Numbered from the stretch's first letter, positions 33,626 through 42,801 are shown. The stretch is DNA of 64,000 nt from Halorussus ruber (GCF_004765785.1 NZ_SBIT01000015.1:1-64000), one strand, 5' to 3'. Translations and numbers: made by a program. Notes: a model not told the origin generated them from the sequence alone.

Positions 33626-35761
33626 CTAGTTGCTGCGGCGGAGAGCCAGCAGCGCGGCAGCGACGAGGGCGACGAGCGCGACACTCACGCCGAAGCCGGG
33701 GATGCCACCGTCACTCGCGGTCGTGGTGGTGGTCTCCGTGGGCTCCTCGGTCGTGGTGGTCGTCGTCTCGGTCGGCTCCTCGGTCGTCGTGGTTTCCGTC
33801 GTAGTCGTGGTGGTCGTCGTAGTCGTCGTGGTCGTCGTCGTCCCGTTGTCCGACGGGCTGTCGGCCTCGAGGCTGGAGTCCACGACGGCGTCGACGCTGT
33901 CCTCGGTCTCCTTGTTGGTGAACTCGAACTCGGTGCCGTTCTCGACCTCGCTGAAGTCGAAGTCAGCGGTCCACGCACCGTCAGAGTCGACCGTCACGGT
34001 CTGGCTCTGAAGCAGGTTCGCGGCGGTCGAACGGGCCGACACCGTGAACTCGCTACCGGGCGCGAGCGAGGACGTGCCGGTCACGTTGACCTCGCCGTTC
34101 GGGACAGCGTACACGTCGTCACGGTTGGTGTCGAAGCTAACCGAGCTCTCGGCGAGCGAGAACGTCGTGTTGACGGACTCGCTCTCGTCCTCGGCGACGA
34201 GCTTGTTGTAGTTGTCGTCGTCCTCGCTCTCGGGCCCTTCGATGGTGAAGGTGGCCTCGTACTCCTGGCCGTCCGCGAAGGCGTCCTGGTCGGACGTGTC
34301 AAGGACGATGAAGAACGTGTTGTTCTGGGCGTCCGTCACCACGTCGTAGCTTTCCTGGTCGACCGCGACACCGTCCTGGTTGGCACCAGGGTTGGTGTGG
34401 TCGAAGCTCACCGACAGACCGTTCTGGCTGTCGAAGTGGTCGCCGGTGTCGAGGTAATCGTACAGACCGGAGGCCTGAACTTGGACGATTGCGTAGTCGT
34501 CGACGGCGATGGTGTCGCCCTCGGAGACGGCGTCGTAGACGTCACTGGAGTCGTCGAGGGAGGCTCCGGCAGGGGCGACCCAGCTCTGGGCCGCGTCGGT
34601 CGAGCGCTCGTTCAGCACGAACGTCCCGAACGCCTCTTCCTCGGCATTGTCGCCAGTCGGATTGTCGTCGTAGACGGTGATGTCGTAGTCACCGGCCTCG
34701 ATGACGCTGTCGGTGTTCAGGACTTCATCGTCGTCGTTCTGGCGGAAGCCCTGTTCTGTGACTGTGTCGTCACCGCCAGTGTCCGTGAGGACGGCGTCAG
34801 CGTCTTGGGTACCGGTCTCGTAGGTGTGGACTTCGACGGTGACTTCGCCGTCGCCGTCCTCGTCGGTCACCTTACCGTAAACGGCGTAGTTGACTTCTTC
34901 GGTGCCGAACTGGACCCAAGCACTCTGGGTGTTTTCGAGTTCGACGGTGAACTCGCCGACGTCACCGCGCTCGTCGCTCGGGTAGGAGTTCGCGAGCGAG
35001 TAGACCGCGTCGCCCTCCTCGTCGACGTTGACGTCGACGGAGGCCTCAGCGTCGGTGTCGGTCACGCTCAGGTCGAGCGTGTAGTTACCGGCTTCGGCGA
35101 AGTTGAGCGGTTCGACGGTCTTGTCAGCGCCGCCGTCGATGATGACCGCGTCCTCGTCGTCGTTGAGCGTGGCGACCCCGTCGGCGAAGACATCGACGAG
35201 ATCTTCGGCGTCGATGTCGTCGGACGAGACCGCAACGTCGTAGCCGCCCCGGTTGGAGTCGAGGCTGAGCGCGACGTCGTCAGCGGTCGTGACGTTCGTC
35301 TCGTTCACCGACGCACTGAAGTCCTGCGTAGCGACTTCCCACTTGGAAGTGGAGACAGGGTTACTGTCGGGGGTGCCCTGAGAAGCACCATTCTCGAACT
35401 CGATGGCGTCACCGTTGTTGTCAACGATGACGTATTCACCGCTCAAGTCGCTGGTCGAGATGACTGCCTGACCAGATCCGTTGAGGGTGAATTCCGTCGT
35501 AAGACCGCCAATCTCTCCGTCATCATTTACTTCTCGAATCTGCCAAGTTTCGTCGTCAGCATCGTTCCCAGCGTTAACCCACACGGATTGGCCGGCCCAG
35601 TATGTCGCACCGGAGTCGGCAGCAGTATCCGCGCCAGCTGCGTCTGCACTGTTCGCGACGGCGGCCGCCGAGCCTGCGAAGGCGGCGGTACCGGCGAACA
35701 CCGACAGGACGAGCATGGCAGCGAGGGTTACGCTGCGAATTTTGTCGTTTGTCGTTGTCAT
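33626..35761 (-). CDS. S-layer glycoprotein paralogue 1 (PGF-CTERM)
   Basis: The 711-residue protein has a signal peptide (about 1-34, ending near AAAVANS). TYWAGQSVWVNAGND opens the mature haloarchaeal S-layer protein. Ig-like, Asp-rich repeats follow, then a Thr-rich stalk (about 635-680, mostly TTT with ETTTTTEEPTE units) that is likely O-glycosylated. The last 30 residues are GIPGFGVSVALVALVAAALL-type PGF-CTERM with basic RRSN end. Several Asn-X-Ser/Thr sequons are present. It probably builds the cell envelope and is processed by the adjacent ArtA. The gene shares promoter and leader with paralogue 2. Confidence 0.93.
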   Translation of the reverse strand: MTTTNDKIRSVTLAAMLVLSVFAGTAAFAGSAAAVANSADAAGADTAADSGATYWAGQSVWVNAGNDADDETWQIREVNDDGEIGGLTTEFTLNGSGQAVISTSDLSGEYVIVDNNGDAIEFENGASQGTPDSNPVSTSKWEVATQDFSASVNETNVTTADDVALSLDSNRGGYDVAVSSDDIDAEDLVDVFADGVATLNDDEDAVIIDGGADKTVEPLNFAEAGNYTLDLSVTDTDAEASVDVNVDEEGDAVYSLANSYPSDERGDVGEFTVELENTQSAWVQFGTEEVNYAVYGKVTDEDGDGEVTVEVHTYETGTQDADAVLTDTGGDDTVTEQGFRQNDDDEVLNTDSVIEAGDYDITVYDDNPTGDNAEEEAFGTFVLNERSTDAAQSWVAPAGASLDDSSDVYDAVSEGDTIAVDDYAIVQVQASGLYDYLDTGDHFDSQNGLSVSFDHTNPGANQDGVAVDQESYDVVTDAQNNTFFIVLDTSDQDAFADGQEYEATFTIEGPESEDDDNYNKLVAEDESESVNTTFSLAESSVSFDTNRDDVYAVPNGEVNVTGTSSLAPGSEFTVSARSTAANLLQSQTVTVDSDGAWTADFDFSEVENGTEFEFTNKETEDSVDAVVDSSLEADSPSDNGTTTTTTTTTTTTTTTETTTTEEPTETTTTTTEEPTETTTTTASDGGIPGFGVSVALVALVAAALLALRRSN

Positions 35762-35865
35762 GGTTTGGATTGGTTATTCAGTCGGCGACAGCACCTTTCC
35801 CGTGGCCCTCGGGGGAACCCGGAACCGCACCGGATGTGGGCCACCTGTACTCGCTACTGCCACCA

Positions 35866-35916
35866 TGGGTAGGGGTACAGACGAAAGGTTACGCCGTGGT
35901 TATAAGTGCTTTGTGG
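35866..35916 (-). promoter_or_regulatory. Promoter and leader start of S-layer gene 1
   Basis: TTATAAGTGCTTTGTGG (35900-35916 on the plus strand) carries the TATA box for the minus strand. It is identical to 38395-38411 before paralogue 2. TGGGTAGGGGTAC (35866-35878) begins about 25 nt downstream and likely marks the transcript start, giving a leader of about 115 nt. This leader begins with GTACCCCTACCCA on the transcript. Confidence 0.75.
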
Positions 35917-36205
35917 TCTGAGAATCCTCTCGTTACTGGTTGTCACGACGAGTTATTGCCGCGTTACGAAGCAGTAGAGAGGCCGATGGTGGCGTATACC
36001 GTAGAACCTGTTTTCTCACGAGTACGGTGATACGTCTCGGAGCCGATTCTATCGTATACGCCAGTTTCGACCGGTATCGGTCGGTTTCTCGGAGAGAGGA
36101 CCTCGCCGAAACCTCGGTAAGCCTACTGGTACTGCCGCTTAAAAAGAAAACCAGGTATTTCGAAGCGCGACTGCCGGGCCGAACGAGTGCGGCGTCGAAG
36201 CCGAG
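35917..36205. other. Region between S-layer genes
   Basis: No gene is seen. It holds the 3' untranslated region of paralogue 2. On the minus strand a T-rich stretch (TTTTCTTTTTAAG, near 36141-36160) could terminate its transcript. Confidence 0.5.
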
Positions 36206-38266
36206 TTACTGGCTCCGACTGCGACGAATCGCCAGCAGCGCGGCGGCGACGAGTGCGACGAGTGCGACACCGAGACCGAAGCCGGGGATGCCTCCGTCGG
36301 TCGCTTCGGTCGTGGTAGTAGTCTCCTCAGTTGTCGTCGTCTCCGTCGTGGTGGTGGTGGTCTCTTCGGTGGTCGTAGTCGTCATGGTGGTCGTCGTCGT
36401 GGTGGTCGTCGTCGTAGTGGTCGTCGTCGTCGTTTCGCCAGCGCCTTGGAAGTCAGCGTCGACGAGCGCACTCACGCTGTCGTCTGTTCGACCGTTAGTG
36501 AACGTGAACTCGGTGCCGTTCTCGACTTCGCTGAAGTCGAAGCTGGCGTTCCACGTACCGTCAGCATCGACCGTCACCTGCTGGCTCTGGAGGAGGTTCG
36601 CGGCGGTCGAGCGGGCAGTGACTTGGAAGGTCGTGCCGGGCGCGAACGTCGACGTGCCGCTCACGTTGACCTCGCCGTTCGGGACGACGTACACGTCCTC
36701 GCGGGTAGTGTCGAACGTGACCTCGCTCTCGACCACGGAGAACGTCGTGTTCACCGACTGTGACTCTCCTTCGGGAAGGAGCTTGTTTCCGTCACCGGTT
36801 TCGTTGCTGACGGTGAAGGTCGCTCGGTACTGCTGACCGGGTTGTGCCGCGGACGTGTCGATGGCCACGAAGAACGTGTTGTTCTCCGGGTCCGGAATGA
36901 CCGCGTAGTTTTCGGCCGAAATCTCGTTCGGCTCCTGATTCGCACCGGGGTTCATCTGTACGACTTCCATCGACAGCCCCTCCGTGCCGAGTTCGAAGTA
37001 GTCGTAGAGACCGGAGGCCTGAACCTGCACGACTGCGGCGTCACCTTCTGCGACAGTATCGCTTTCGGCGACGGCGTCGTAGACCTCACCGGCGTCGGCG
37101 AGGTTAGCGGTTGGCGCGACCCACGTCCGAGCGCTATCGGTCGAGCGCTCGTTCAGCACGAAGGTCCCGAACTCAGCCTCTTCGCCAGCGCTATCGTAGA
37201 TCGTGAGGTCGTAGTCGCCGGCCTCGATTGGCGTGTTCAGATTCGATCCGGCGGTGAACGACTCGTTGCTGATTTCGTCGTTCGAGCCTTCTGCGAGCGT
37301 AATGACGCTCGATGCGGTACCTGTGTCGGTCTCATACGTGTGAAGCGCAAGCGTGACCTCACCGTCATCGTCGGCGTCGGTCACGTCGGCCCACACCGCG
37401 TAGTTGACGTCGGCGCTACCGAACTTGACGGTAGCGGTATCGGTGTTGTCGAGTTCGACGGTGAAGGTGCCGACGTCACCGCGCTCCTCGCTCGGGAAGG
37501 GGTTCGCGAGCGAGTAGGAGGCCGCGCCCTGTTGGTCGACGTTGACGCTGACCGACCCAGAGGCGTCGGTGTCGACGACTTCCATGTCGAGCGTGTAGCT
37601 TCCCGCCTCGGTAAAGTTAAGCGGGAGCGTCGAATCGGCCTGTCCGGGGACGATTACGCCTTCCGAAGTGTTCTCGGTCACGGCATCTCCACCGAAGACC
37701 TCCACAAGCTCGCTCTGGCTGAGGTCGTCGGACGTGATGGAGACGTTGTAGCTACCGCGGTTCGAGTCGAAGTTGAGACCGACATCCTGCGCGGTCGTGA
37801 CGTTCGTCCGGTTCACCGACGCGTTGAACGTCTGCGTGGCGACCTCCCACGCATCGCTCCCGACATTGCCGGCGTCTTGGGCCGTCACGTCTCCATTCTC
37901 GAGCGTGACCGAGTTGCCCTGACTATCGACGATGACGTAGTCCCCACTCAGGCCGCTGGTGGAGATGACCGCCTCACCCGTATCGTTGAGGGTGAACTCG
38001 GTCGTGAGATCGCCGACGTTGTTGTTATCTGTTACAGAACGAATCTGCCACGTCTCGCCACCTTGGTCTTCTTCCGCGTTCACCCAGAGTTCCTGTCCCG
38101 CCCAGAAGGTCGAACCGGAATCGGCTCCTGCATCTGCGCCTGCGGCTTGCGCGTTGTTGGCTGCGGTCGCCGCACCTACGAAGGCAACGGAACCTGCGCA
38201 TACTGACAGGACGAGTAGGGAACTGAGGAACGCACTACGGATTTTGTCGTTAGTTGTACTTGTCAT
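36206..38266 (-). CDS. S-layer glycoprotein paralogue 2 (PGF-CTERM)
   Basis: The 686-residue protein has the same layout as paralogue 1: signal peptide (about 1-35, MTSTTNDKIRSAFLS...), TFWAGQELWVNAEED start of the mature protein, homologous Ig-like domains (FVLNERSTDSARTWVAP is nearly identical), Thr-rich stalk and GIPGFGLGVALVALV tail. The start at 38266 was chosen because it matches paralogue 1; the frame upstream has non-signal composition. The two proteins may be alternative or mixed S-layer subunits. They share promoter and leader sequences. Confidence 0.93.
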   Translation of the reverse strand: MTSTTNDKIRSAFLSSLLVLSVCAGSVAFVGAATAANNAQAAGADAGADSGSTFWAGQELWVNAEEDQGGETWQIRSVTDNNNVGDLTTEFTLNDTGEAVISTSGLSGDYVIVDSQGNSVTLENGDVTAQDAGNVGSDAWEVATQTFNASVNRTNVTTAQDVGLNFDSNRGSYNVSITSDDLSQSELVEVFGGDAVTENTSEGVIVPGQADSTLPLNFTEAGSYTLDMEVVDTDASGSVSVNVDQQGAASYSLANPFPSEERGDVGTFTVELDNTDTATVKFGSADVNYAVWADVTDADDDGEVTLALHTYETDTGTASSVITLAEGSNDEISNESFTAGSNLNTPIEAGDYDLTIYDSAGEEAEFGTFVLNERSTDSARTWVAPTANLADAGEVYDAVAESDTVAEGDAAVVQVQASGLYDYFELGTEGLSMEVVQMNPGANQEPNEISAENYAVIPDPENNTFFVAIDTSAAQPGQQYRATFTVSNETGDGNKLLPEGESQSVNTTFSVVESEVTFDTTREDVYVVPNGEVNVSGTSTFAPGTTFQVTARSTAANLLQSQQVTVDADGTWNASFDFSEVENGTEFTFTNGRTDDSVSALVDADFQGAGETTTTTTTTTTTTTTTTMTTTTTEETTTTTTETTTTEETTTTTEATDGGIPGFGLGVALVALVAAALLAIRRSRSQ

Positions 38267-38360
38267 GGTTCGTGAAATTGGTAATTCGGTCGATGGTCGT
38301 ACCTTTCCTCGTGACCTAGGTTTCCCCGCCTTAGGACACTCGTACTCACTCCCACCACCG

Positions 38361-38411
38361 TGGGTAGGGGTACGATTCAAATATTAGCACTAGATTATAA
38401 GTGCTTTGTGG
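38361..38411 (-). promoter_or_regulatory. Promoter and leader start of S-layer gene 2
   Basis: TTATAAGTGCTTTGTGG at 38395-38411 (plus strand) is identical to that of paralogue 1, and TGGGTAGGGGTAC at 38361-38373 begins at the same distance. The predicted leader is about 105 nt and contains CACGAGGAAAGGTAC, where paralogue 1 has CACGGGAAAGGTGC. Confidence 0.75.
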
Positions 38412-38597
38412 CGAGCCAGCTTCGCTAGTTAGCCGTTTTCACGCCTGTAATCGCCGATTACCGTCGATGAAGAGGAGCTGAATAGCGGAACGTCTTATAA
38501 AAATTCGTCGGGAACGTCGCGTTTCTTCCGTACTCACGGTGGAGGTATCCCACGCCGAGACGCCGCTCGGACGGAGCGACGAGAGACGAAGGCGGAC
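38412..38597. other. Gap between S-layer gene 2 and glyoxalase-like gene
   Basis: About 185 bases with no gene visible. A T-rich TATA-like TCTTATAAAAATTC lies at 38493-38506, but no start codon is suitably placed on the same strand. Confidence 0.4.
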
Positions 38598-39359
38598 TCA
38601 CTCCTCGCGCTCGATGACCTCGATTTCGTGCCCGTCCATATCCTTCGTGAACGCGTACCGATTATCACACGATTCTGGGTCACGGTAGTCCTCGGCGTCG
38701 CGTTCCATCAGCGCCGCCCAGTCGTCGTGCAGGTCCTCGGCGCGGACCGCGAGGTGGCCCCACGCGTCGCCCAACTCGTAGGTCCGGCCGTCGTAGTTGT
38801 ACGTGAGTTCCACGGCCATCGCCTCGTCGGCCGCGCCCTCGGGCTTCATGAAGTAGTTGGCGAAGGTGTCGGACTCCCAGCGCCCGGTGTGTTCGTACTC
38901 CAACTTTCGGGTGTACCAGCCGAGCGCCTCGTCGGCGTCCTCGACGCGAATCATGGTGTGGTCGAGGCTCCAGCGCGCGCCGTAATCGCGCTCGACGATT
39001 TCGACTTCGTGACCGTCGGGGTCCGTGACGAAGGCGTAGGACCCGCCGCAGGAGTCGGGGTCCCGATAGTCCTCGACGCCCTCGTCCATCAGTTGCTCGT
39101 AGGCGTCGTAGACGTCGTCCACGCGCACGGCGATGTGGCCCCACGCGTCGCCCATCTCGTAGGTCCGGTCGTCGTGGTTGTAGGTGAGTTCGAGGACCGC
39201 GCCCTCCTCGTGGACGCCCTCTGGACCGAGGTAGACGTTCGTGAAGGTGTCGGCTTCCCAGCGACCCTTCTCCTCGTAGTCGAGGTGGTTCTGGTACCAG
39301 TCGAGCGTCTCCTCTAAGTCCTCTACGCGCATCATCACGTGGTCGAGCGTGGCGTTCAT
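38598..39359 (-). CDS. Tandem glyoxalase/VOC-superfamily protein (lactoylglutathione-lyase-like)
   Basis: The 253-residue protein has two homologous VOC units. Each shows HxMxRVEDxxExLxWYxxxLxY at its start (HVMMRVEDLEETLDWYQNHL and HTMIRVEDADEALGWYTRKL) and YAFxxDxDGHExExxER at its end. Glutathione-dependent lyase annotation is common in haloarchaea even though their main thiol is gamma-glutamylcysteine; the real substrate is unknown. It is probably a cytoplasmic metal enzyme. Confidence 0.9.
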   Translation of the reverse strand: MNATLDHVMMRVEDLEETLDWYQNHLDYEEKGRWEADTFTNVYLGPEGVHEEGAVLELTYNHDDRTYEMGDAWGHIAVRVDDVYDAYEQLMDEGVEDYRDPDSCGGSYAFVTDPDGHEVEIVERDYGARWSLDHTMIRVEDADEALGWYTRKLEYEHTGRWESDTFANYFMKPEGAADEAMAVELTYNYDGRTYELGDAWGHLAVRAEDLHDDWAALMERDAEDYRDPESCDNRYAFTKDMDGHEIEVIEREE

Positions 39360-39662
39360 GCGTTCGAAAGTGGGCGTTCCGGGCCGAAAAGGCTACCGCT
39401 CGCGGAAACGAGACCGGGCGAATCGAGGCGGGAAAAAACAAGGCCGGGCGAATCGAGGCCAGGGAAAATTGAGGCCGGGAAAAGACTCGTTCGCTCACGC
39501 GCGACCGGATGCGGGTCGCGCGTGAGCACGCGAAGAATAAATAACTGAGCCTCCGCCAGACGGCCCCGGAAACGCAACTATAGGTTTCTTAAAGCCAACT
39601 AGTTATTTCTTTAGAACACGTATATATCTCCTCACTCGTCGTTGGAACGACGTTCTCCGCCG
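39360..39662. other. Intergenic region with A-rich repeats and a strong hairpin
   Basis: Three imperfect copies of GGCCGGGCGAATCGAGGC or its variants separated by A-rich spacers fill 39409-39485. A 13-pair perfect hairpin follows (see next entry). No gene is seen. Confidence 0.6.
39494..39526. terminator. Strong hairpin upstream of glyoxalase-like gene
   Basis: CTCACGCGCGACC (39494-39506) pairs perfectly with GGTCGCGCGTGAG (39514-39526) around a 7-base loop. There is no clear T run on either side, so a terminator role is only a possibility; it may be another structure. Confidence 0.45.
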
Positions 39663-40118
39663 CTATCGCCACACCGCGCGCCGGAGGTCCGGCCAGTAGA
39701 ACCACCACGCCGCGGTCCAGAGTAGCACGACGCCGACCGGGACCGCGAGGAGACCGCTCCGGGTCATCCCGAGCGCGAACTGGAGGCCGCTCACGCCCGA
39801 GAAGACCAGCAATCCGCCCGTGACGCGGCCGTCCTCTCGACCGACGAGGCCGAGGAGCGCGCTCCCGACTGCCAACAGATAGAGCAGGACCGCGACGGGC
39901 CACGCGAGGAGTCGCCGGGGAAGCCCGCGGGTGTAGACGAACAGGTAGTCCGGAAGCGTCGTGACGTGGAGCGGGTCGAGACTCAGCAGTCCCCACGCGA
40001 ACACCAAATCCCCCGTCGTTAGGACGGTCCAAGGGACGAGAAACATCGCCGCCAGCGCGAGCAGTCGTCTGTTCACTTCCCGGTCGCTCGACTCGCGTCC
40101 CTCCACCGCTTGCTTCAC
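39663..40118 (-). CDS. Four- or five-helix membrane protein, 151 residues
   Basis: The protein has hydrophobic segments at about 17-42, 48-66 (weaker), 72-93, 100-115 and 122-143, and ends with YWPDLRRAVWR. No family name is recognised. The start overlaps the end of the DRG GTPase gene by 4 bp, so both are probably cotranscribed. Confidence 0.65.
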   Translation of the reverse strand: MKQAVEGRESSDREVNRRLLALAAMFLVPWTVLTTGDLVFAWGLLSLDPLHVTTLPDYLFVYTRGLPRRLLAWPVAVLLYLLAVGSALLGLVGREDGRVTGGLLVFSGVSGLQFALGMTRSGLLAVPVGVVLLWTAAWWFYWPDLRRAVWR

Positions 40119-41224
40119 TTCCGGACGACGAGGCGAAGCACGTCCTCGTCGGCGAGTTCGTGTTCCTTGCCGACCTGTTGCTCGTCGTGCTTTGCGCTCG
40201 GTCCCGAGACGCGGGCGAACCGGAAGCGGTCTTCGAGGTCGCCGCCGAGTCTTCGGGCGGCGTCACCGACGGTCGAACCCTTTTCGAGGACCAGCGGCTC
40301 GTCTTTGTCCACGCCGCGACCGGGCTTGTCCATGTAGATTCGCATCAGGCCCAGTTCCTCCCAAATCGTCTCCTTGAGCGAGTCGAGGCCCTTCTCCTCC
40401 TCGGCGGAGATGAAGACGGCCTCGTCGGGGTCGATGCCGTACTCGCGGAGTTCGGCGTTGACCGTCTCGATGTAGTCGGGTTCGATGAGGTCCACCTTGT
40501 TGACCGAGACGATGGAGGGGATGTACTCGCGGTTGTCCATCACGCCGTCCACGAGGCGGTCGATGTCCACCTGCTCGCGGATGGTCACGTCGGCGTTGAC
40601 GTAGCCGTGTTCGCGGATGACCTCCTTGACCACGTCCTCCGAGAGGTCCAAATCGACGCTCGACGTCACGCGAATCCCGCCCTTGCCCTTCTTGGCGATT
40701 TTGACGCTCGGGCGCGACTGGTCGAGGCGAATCTTGTTTTCGTAGAGTTCCTTCTTGAGACGCTCGTACTGGTCGATTTCGAAGACCGAGAGGACGAAGA
40801 CGACCAAATCCGCCGCGCGGACGACCGACAGGACCTCTTGGCCGCCGCCCCTGCCCTGCGCCGCGCCCTCGATGAGGCCCGGCACGTCGAGCAGTTGGAT
40901 GTTCGCGCCGTTGTACTGGAGCATGCCGGGGTTCACGTCGAGCGTGGTGAACTCGTAGGACCCCGTCTCGCTCTCGGCGGCGGTCAGCGAGTTCAGGAGC
41001 GTGGACTTCCCGACGCTCGGGAAGCCGACGAACGCGACGGTCGCGTCGCCGTGTTTCTCGACGTGGTAGCCCTCGCCGCCGCCGGCGGAGGACTGGTTTT
41101 CGAGTTTCTCCTTCTTCTCCGCGAGCTTGGCCTTGAGCCGTCCGATGTGCTCCTCCGTGGACTTGTTGTACGGAGTCTCGGCTATCTCCTCGCGGAGGTC
41201 CTCGATTTCTTCCTCCAGTCCCAT
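40115..41224 (-). CDS. DRG-family GTP-binding protein
   Basis: The 369-residue protein has an N-terminal helical region rich in Lys/Glu, then the G domain: G1 GFPSVGKST (67-75), G3 DVPGLIEGAAQGRGGG and G4 NKVD. It ends with a TGS domain (from about 290, MRIYMDKPGRGVDKDEPLVL). DRG proteins are ribosome-associated GTPases conserved from archaea to humans. The gene is preceded by a promoter before 41224 and followed by the overlapping membrane-protein gene. Confidence 0.95.
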   Translation of the reverse strand: MGLEEEIEDLREEIAETPYNKSTEEHIGRLKAKLAEKKEKLENQSSAGGGEGYHVEKHGDATVAFVGFPSVGKSTLLNSLTAAESETGSYEFTTLDVNPGMLQYNGANIQLLDVPGLIEGAAQGRGGGQEVLSVVRAADLVVFVLSVFEIDQYERLKKELYENKIRLDQSRPSVKIAKKGKGGIRVTSSVDLDLSEDVVKEVIREHGYVNADVTIREQVDIDRLVDGVMDNREYIPSIVSVNKVDLIEPDYIETVNAELREYGIDPDEAVFISAEEEKGLDSLKETIWEELGLMRIYMDKPGRGVDKDEPLVLEKGSTVGDAARRLGGDLEDRFRFARVSGPSAKHDEQQVGKEHELADEDVLRLVVRK

Positions 41225-41340
41225 TATCTGCTAATCGGCCGTGCGGGCCGAAAAACCCTTTCTTTCTGTGGAGTCGCTCTCAGGCGCGCCCCGACTTCGA
41301 CACGTTAATATCAGTGGTAGAGAACAACTCACGTACGACG

Positions 41341-41556
41341 ATGTCCGAACCGGTCGCCCTCCGCGAGACAACGCAACTCGTCCTGCCGTTGGACCTGTTC
41401 GAGGAGTTTCGGGACGAGTTGAACGGGCGATTCACGCTGACCTTCTTCGAAGTCGGCGACGACGCCGACGGCGAGTTCGTCCGCGTCATCGGGAGTCCCG
41501 TCGAAATTCGGGACGCCAGCGAGTTTCTGAGCAGTCGCGGCGTTCGCCTGGGGTGA
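41341..41556 (+). CDS. VNG_1110C-type small protein upstream of uL11
   Basis: The 71-residue acidic, soluble protein (MSEPVALRETTQLVLPLDL...) is like the conserved small gene that precedes ribosomal protein L11 in Halobacterium (VNG_1110C). That recognition rests on position and length from memory. An in-frame ATG at 41314 is possible but adds a non-conserved MVENNSRTT. A TATA-like TTAATATC lies about 34 nt before 41341. Function unknown. Confidence 0.7.
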   Translation: MSEPVALRETTQLVLPLDLFEEFRDELNGRFTLTFFEVGDDADGEFVRVIGSPVEIRDASEFLSSRGVRLG

Positions 41557-41574
41557 ACGACTGACTTAGCAAGC

Positions 41575-41581
41575 CTTAAAA
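41575..41581 (+). promoter_or_regulatory. TATA box of the uL11 gene
   Basis: CTTAAAA is centred 27 nt before the ATG at 41605, so the uL11 transcript is probably leaderless and separate from the gene before it. Confidence 0.6.
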
Positions 41582-41604
41582 CCGCCGCGCGGGTTCGTTT
41601 AGGT

Positions 41605-42087
41605 ATGGCTGAGACGATAGAAGTACTCGTCGCTGGCGGGCAGGCGGACCCCGGTCCGCCGCTCGGTCCGGAACTCGGACCGACCCCGGTTAACGTACAG
41701 GAGGTCGTCAACGAGATCAACGACCAGACCGAAGCGTTCGACGGCACCGAAGTCCCCGTGACCATCACGGTCGAGGACGACGGTAGCTTCGAGATAGAGG
41801 TTGGTGTCCCGCCGACGGCGGCGCTCATCAAGGACGAGGCCGGTTTCGAGACCGGAAGCGGCGAACCCCAAGAGGACTTCGTCGCGGACCTCTCCATCGA
41901 ACAGGTCAAGACCATCGCCGAGCAGAAGTCCCCGGACCTGCTCGCCTACGACACGAAGAACGCCGCGAAAGAAATCGTCGGCACCTGCGCCTCGCTCGGC
42001 GTCACCATCGAGGGCGACGACGCCCGCGAGTTCAAGGAGAAGGTGGACGCTGGCGAGTACGACGACACGCTCCTCGCAGAAGCGTAA
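41605..42087 (+). CDS. rpl11: 50S ribosomal protein L11 (uL11)
   Basis: The 160-residue protein has the L11 signature GPPLGPELGPTPVNVQEVVNEIN (proline-rich switch at residues 16-38) and the C-terminal RNA-binding domain with CASLGVTIEG. L11 binds the GTPase-associated 23S rRNA and contacts translation factors. In other haloarchaea the L1-L10-L12 genes are close by; here they are not in the window. Confidence 0.97.
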   Translation: MAETIEVLVAGGQADPGPPLGPELGPTPVNVQEVVNEINDQTEAFDGTEVPVTITVEDDGSFEIEVGVPPTAALIKDEAGFETGSGEPQEDFVADLSIEQVKTIAEQKSPDLLAYDTKNAAKEIVGTCASLGVTIEGDDAREFKEKVDAGEYDDTLLAEA

Positions 42088-42221
42088 TCTTTCTCTTCAC
42101 TTTCGATTCGCCGAATAGACTCCACAGTCGATAGCGCTGGCGCTGTCGAGCGAGCGCGTCGAAGAAACGAGTCGTCGGAGCGTATCGCCGGTTCCGAGCG
42201 GAGCGAGGGCGCGGGTCGCGT

Positions 42222-42599
42222 CTACACGTTCGAGGTCTGGAGACCGCTCACGGCGGCGAATCCGGCCTCGCGCTCCCGGGTGCATTCCAGAAGCGGGTCG
42301 AGGTCGCTGGCGGCGTCGGCGAGTTCGACGGCTTGCTCGTCGCGGTCGTACTCGACCACGTCGGAGGCGTCGAGTTTCGGCAGGTGCGAGTGGACGAGCG
42401 ACGTCTCGACGTTTCCGGCGTCGGGCGCGCGTTCGCTCTCCTCGGACTGCCACGCGGCGATTCGACTCGCCAGCGTACCGACGCTCATTCGCTCGTTGCG
42501 TTCGAGCGTGTAGAGGACGCCCCGCCGTCGGGCGTTCCGGAGGAGATCGAAAGCCTCGCTTACGTCCTCGACCGTCTCGTTTCCGAATGGCTCTGTCAT
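42222..42599 (-). CDS. Winged-helix DNA-binding protein (DUF7344-like)
   Basis: The 125-residue protein contains a winged-helix domain typical of short haloarchaeal regulators: DLLRNARRRGVLYTLERNERMSVGTLASRIAAWQ, then HSHLPKLDASDVVEYDR. The residues after about 95 are variable. It may regulate an operon nearby. It has its own promoter on the minus strand. Confidence 0.8.
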   Translation of the reverse strand: MTEPFGNETVEDVSEAFDLLRNARRRGVLYTLERNERMSVGTLASRIAAWQSEESERAPDAGNVETSLVHSHLPKLDASDVVEYDRDEQAVELADAASDLDPLLECTREREAGFAAVSGLQTSNV

Positions 42600-42801
42600 A
42601 CGTAATCCACCTTGTACCGGCGGTACATTAACGGGTGATTCGTTCCCGGGCGTTTCGACCGGAACGTTGCAACCGTTCGATCGTTCGATGTAAGCTTAAC
42701 AGTTTAAATCATCCTCCGGGCGGTTCCGGGAATACGGGTCGGCGACCGAGTCCGACCGCAACCCGTACCTCTTTACCCTCTCAGGAACCGAACGTCGGGT
42801 A

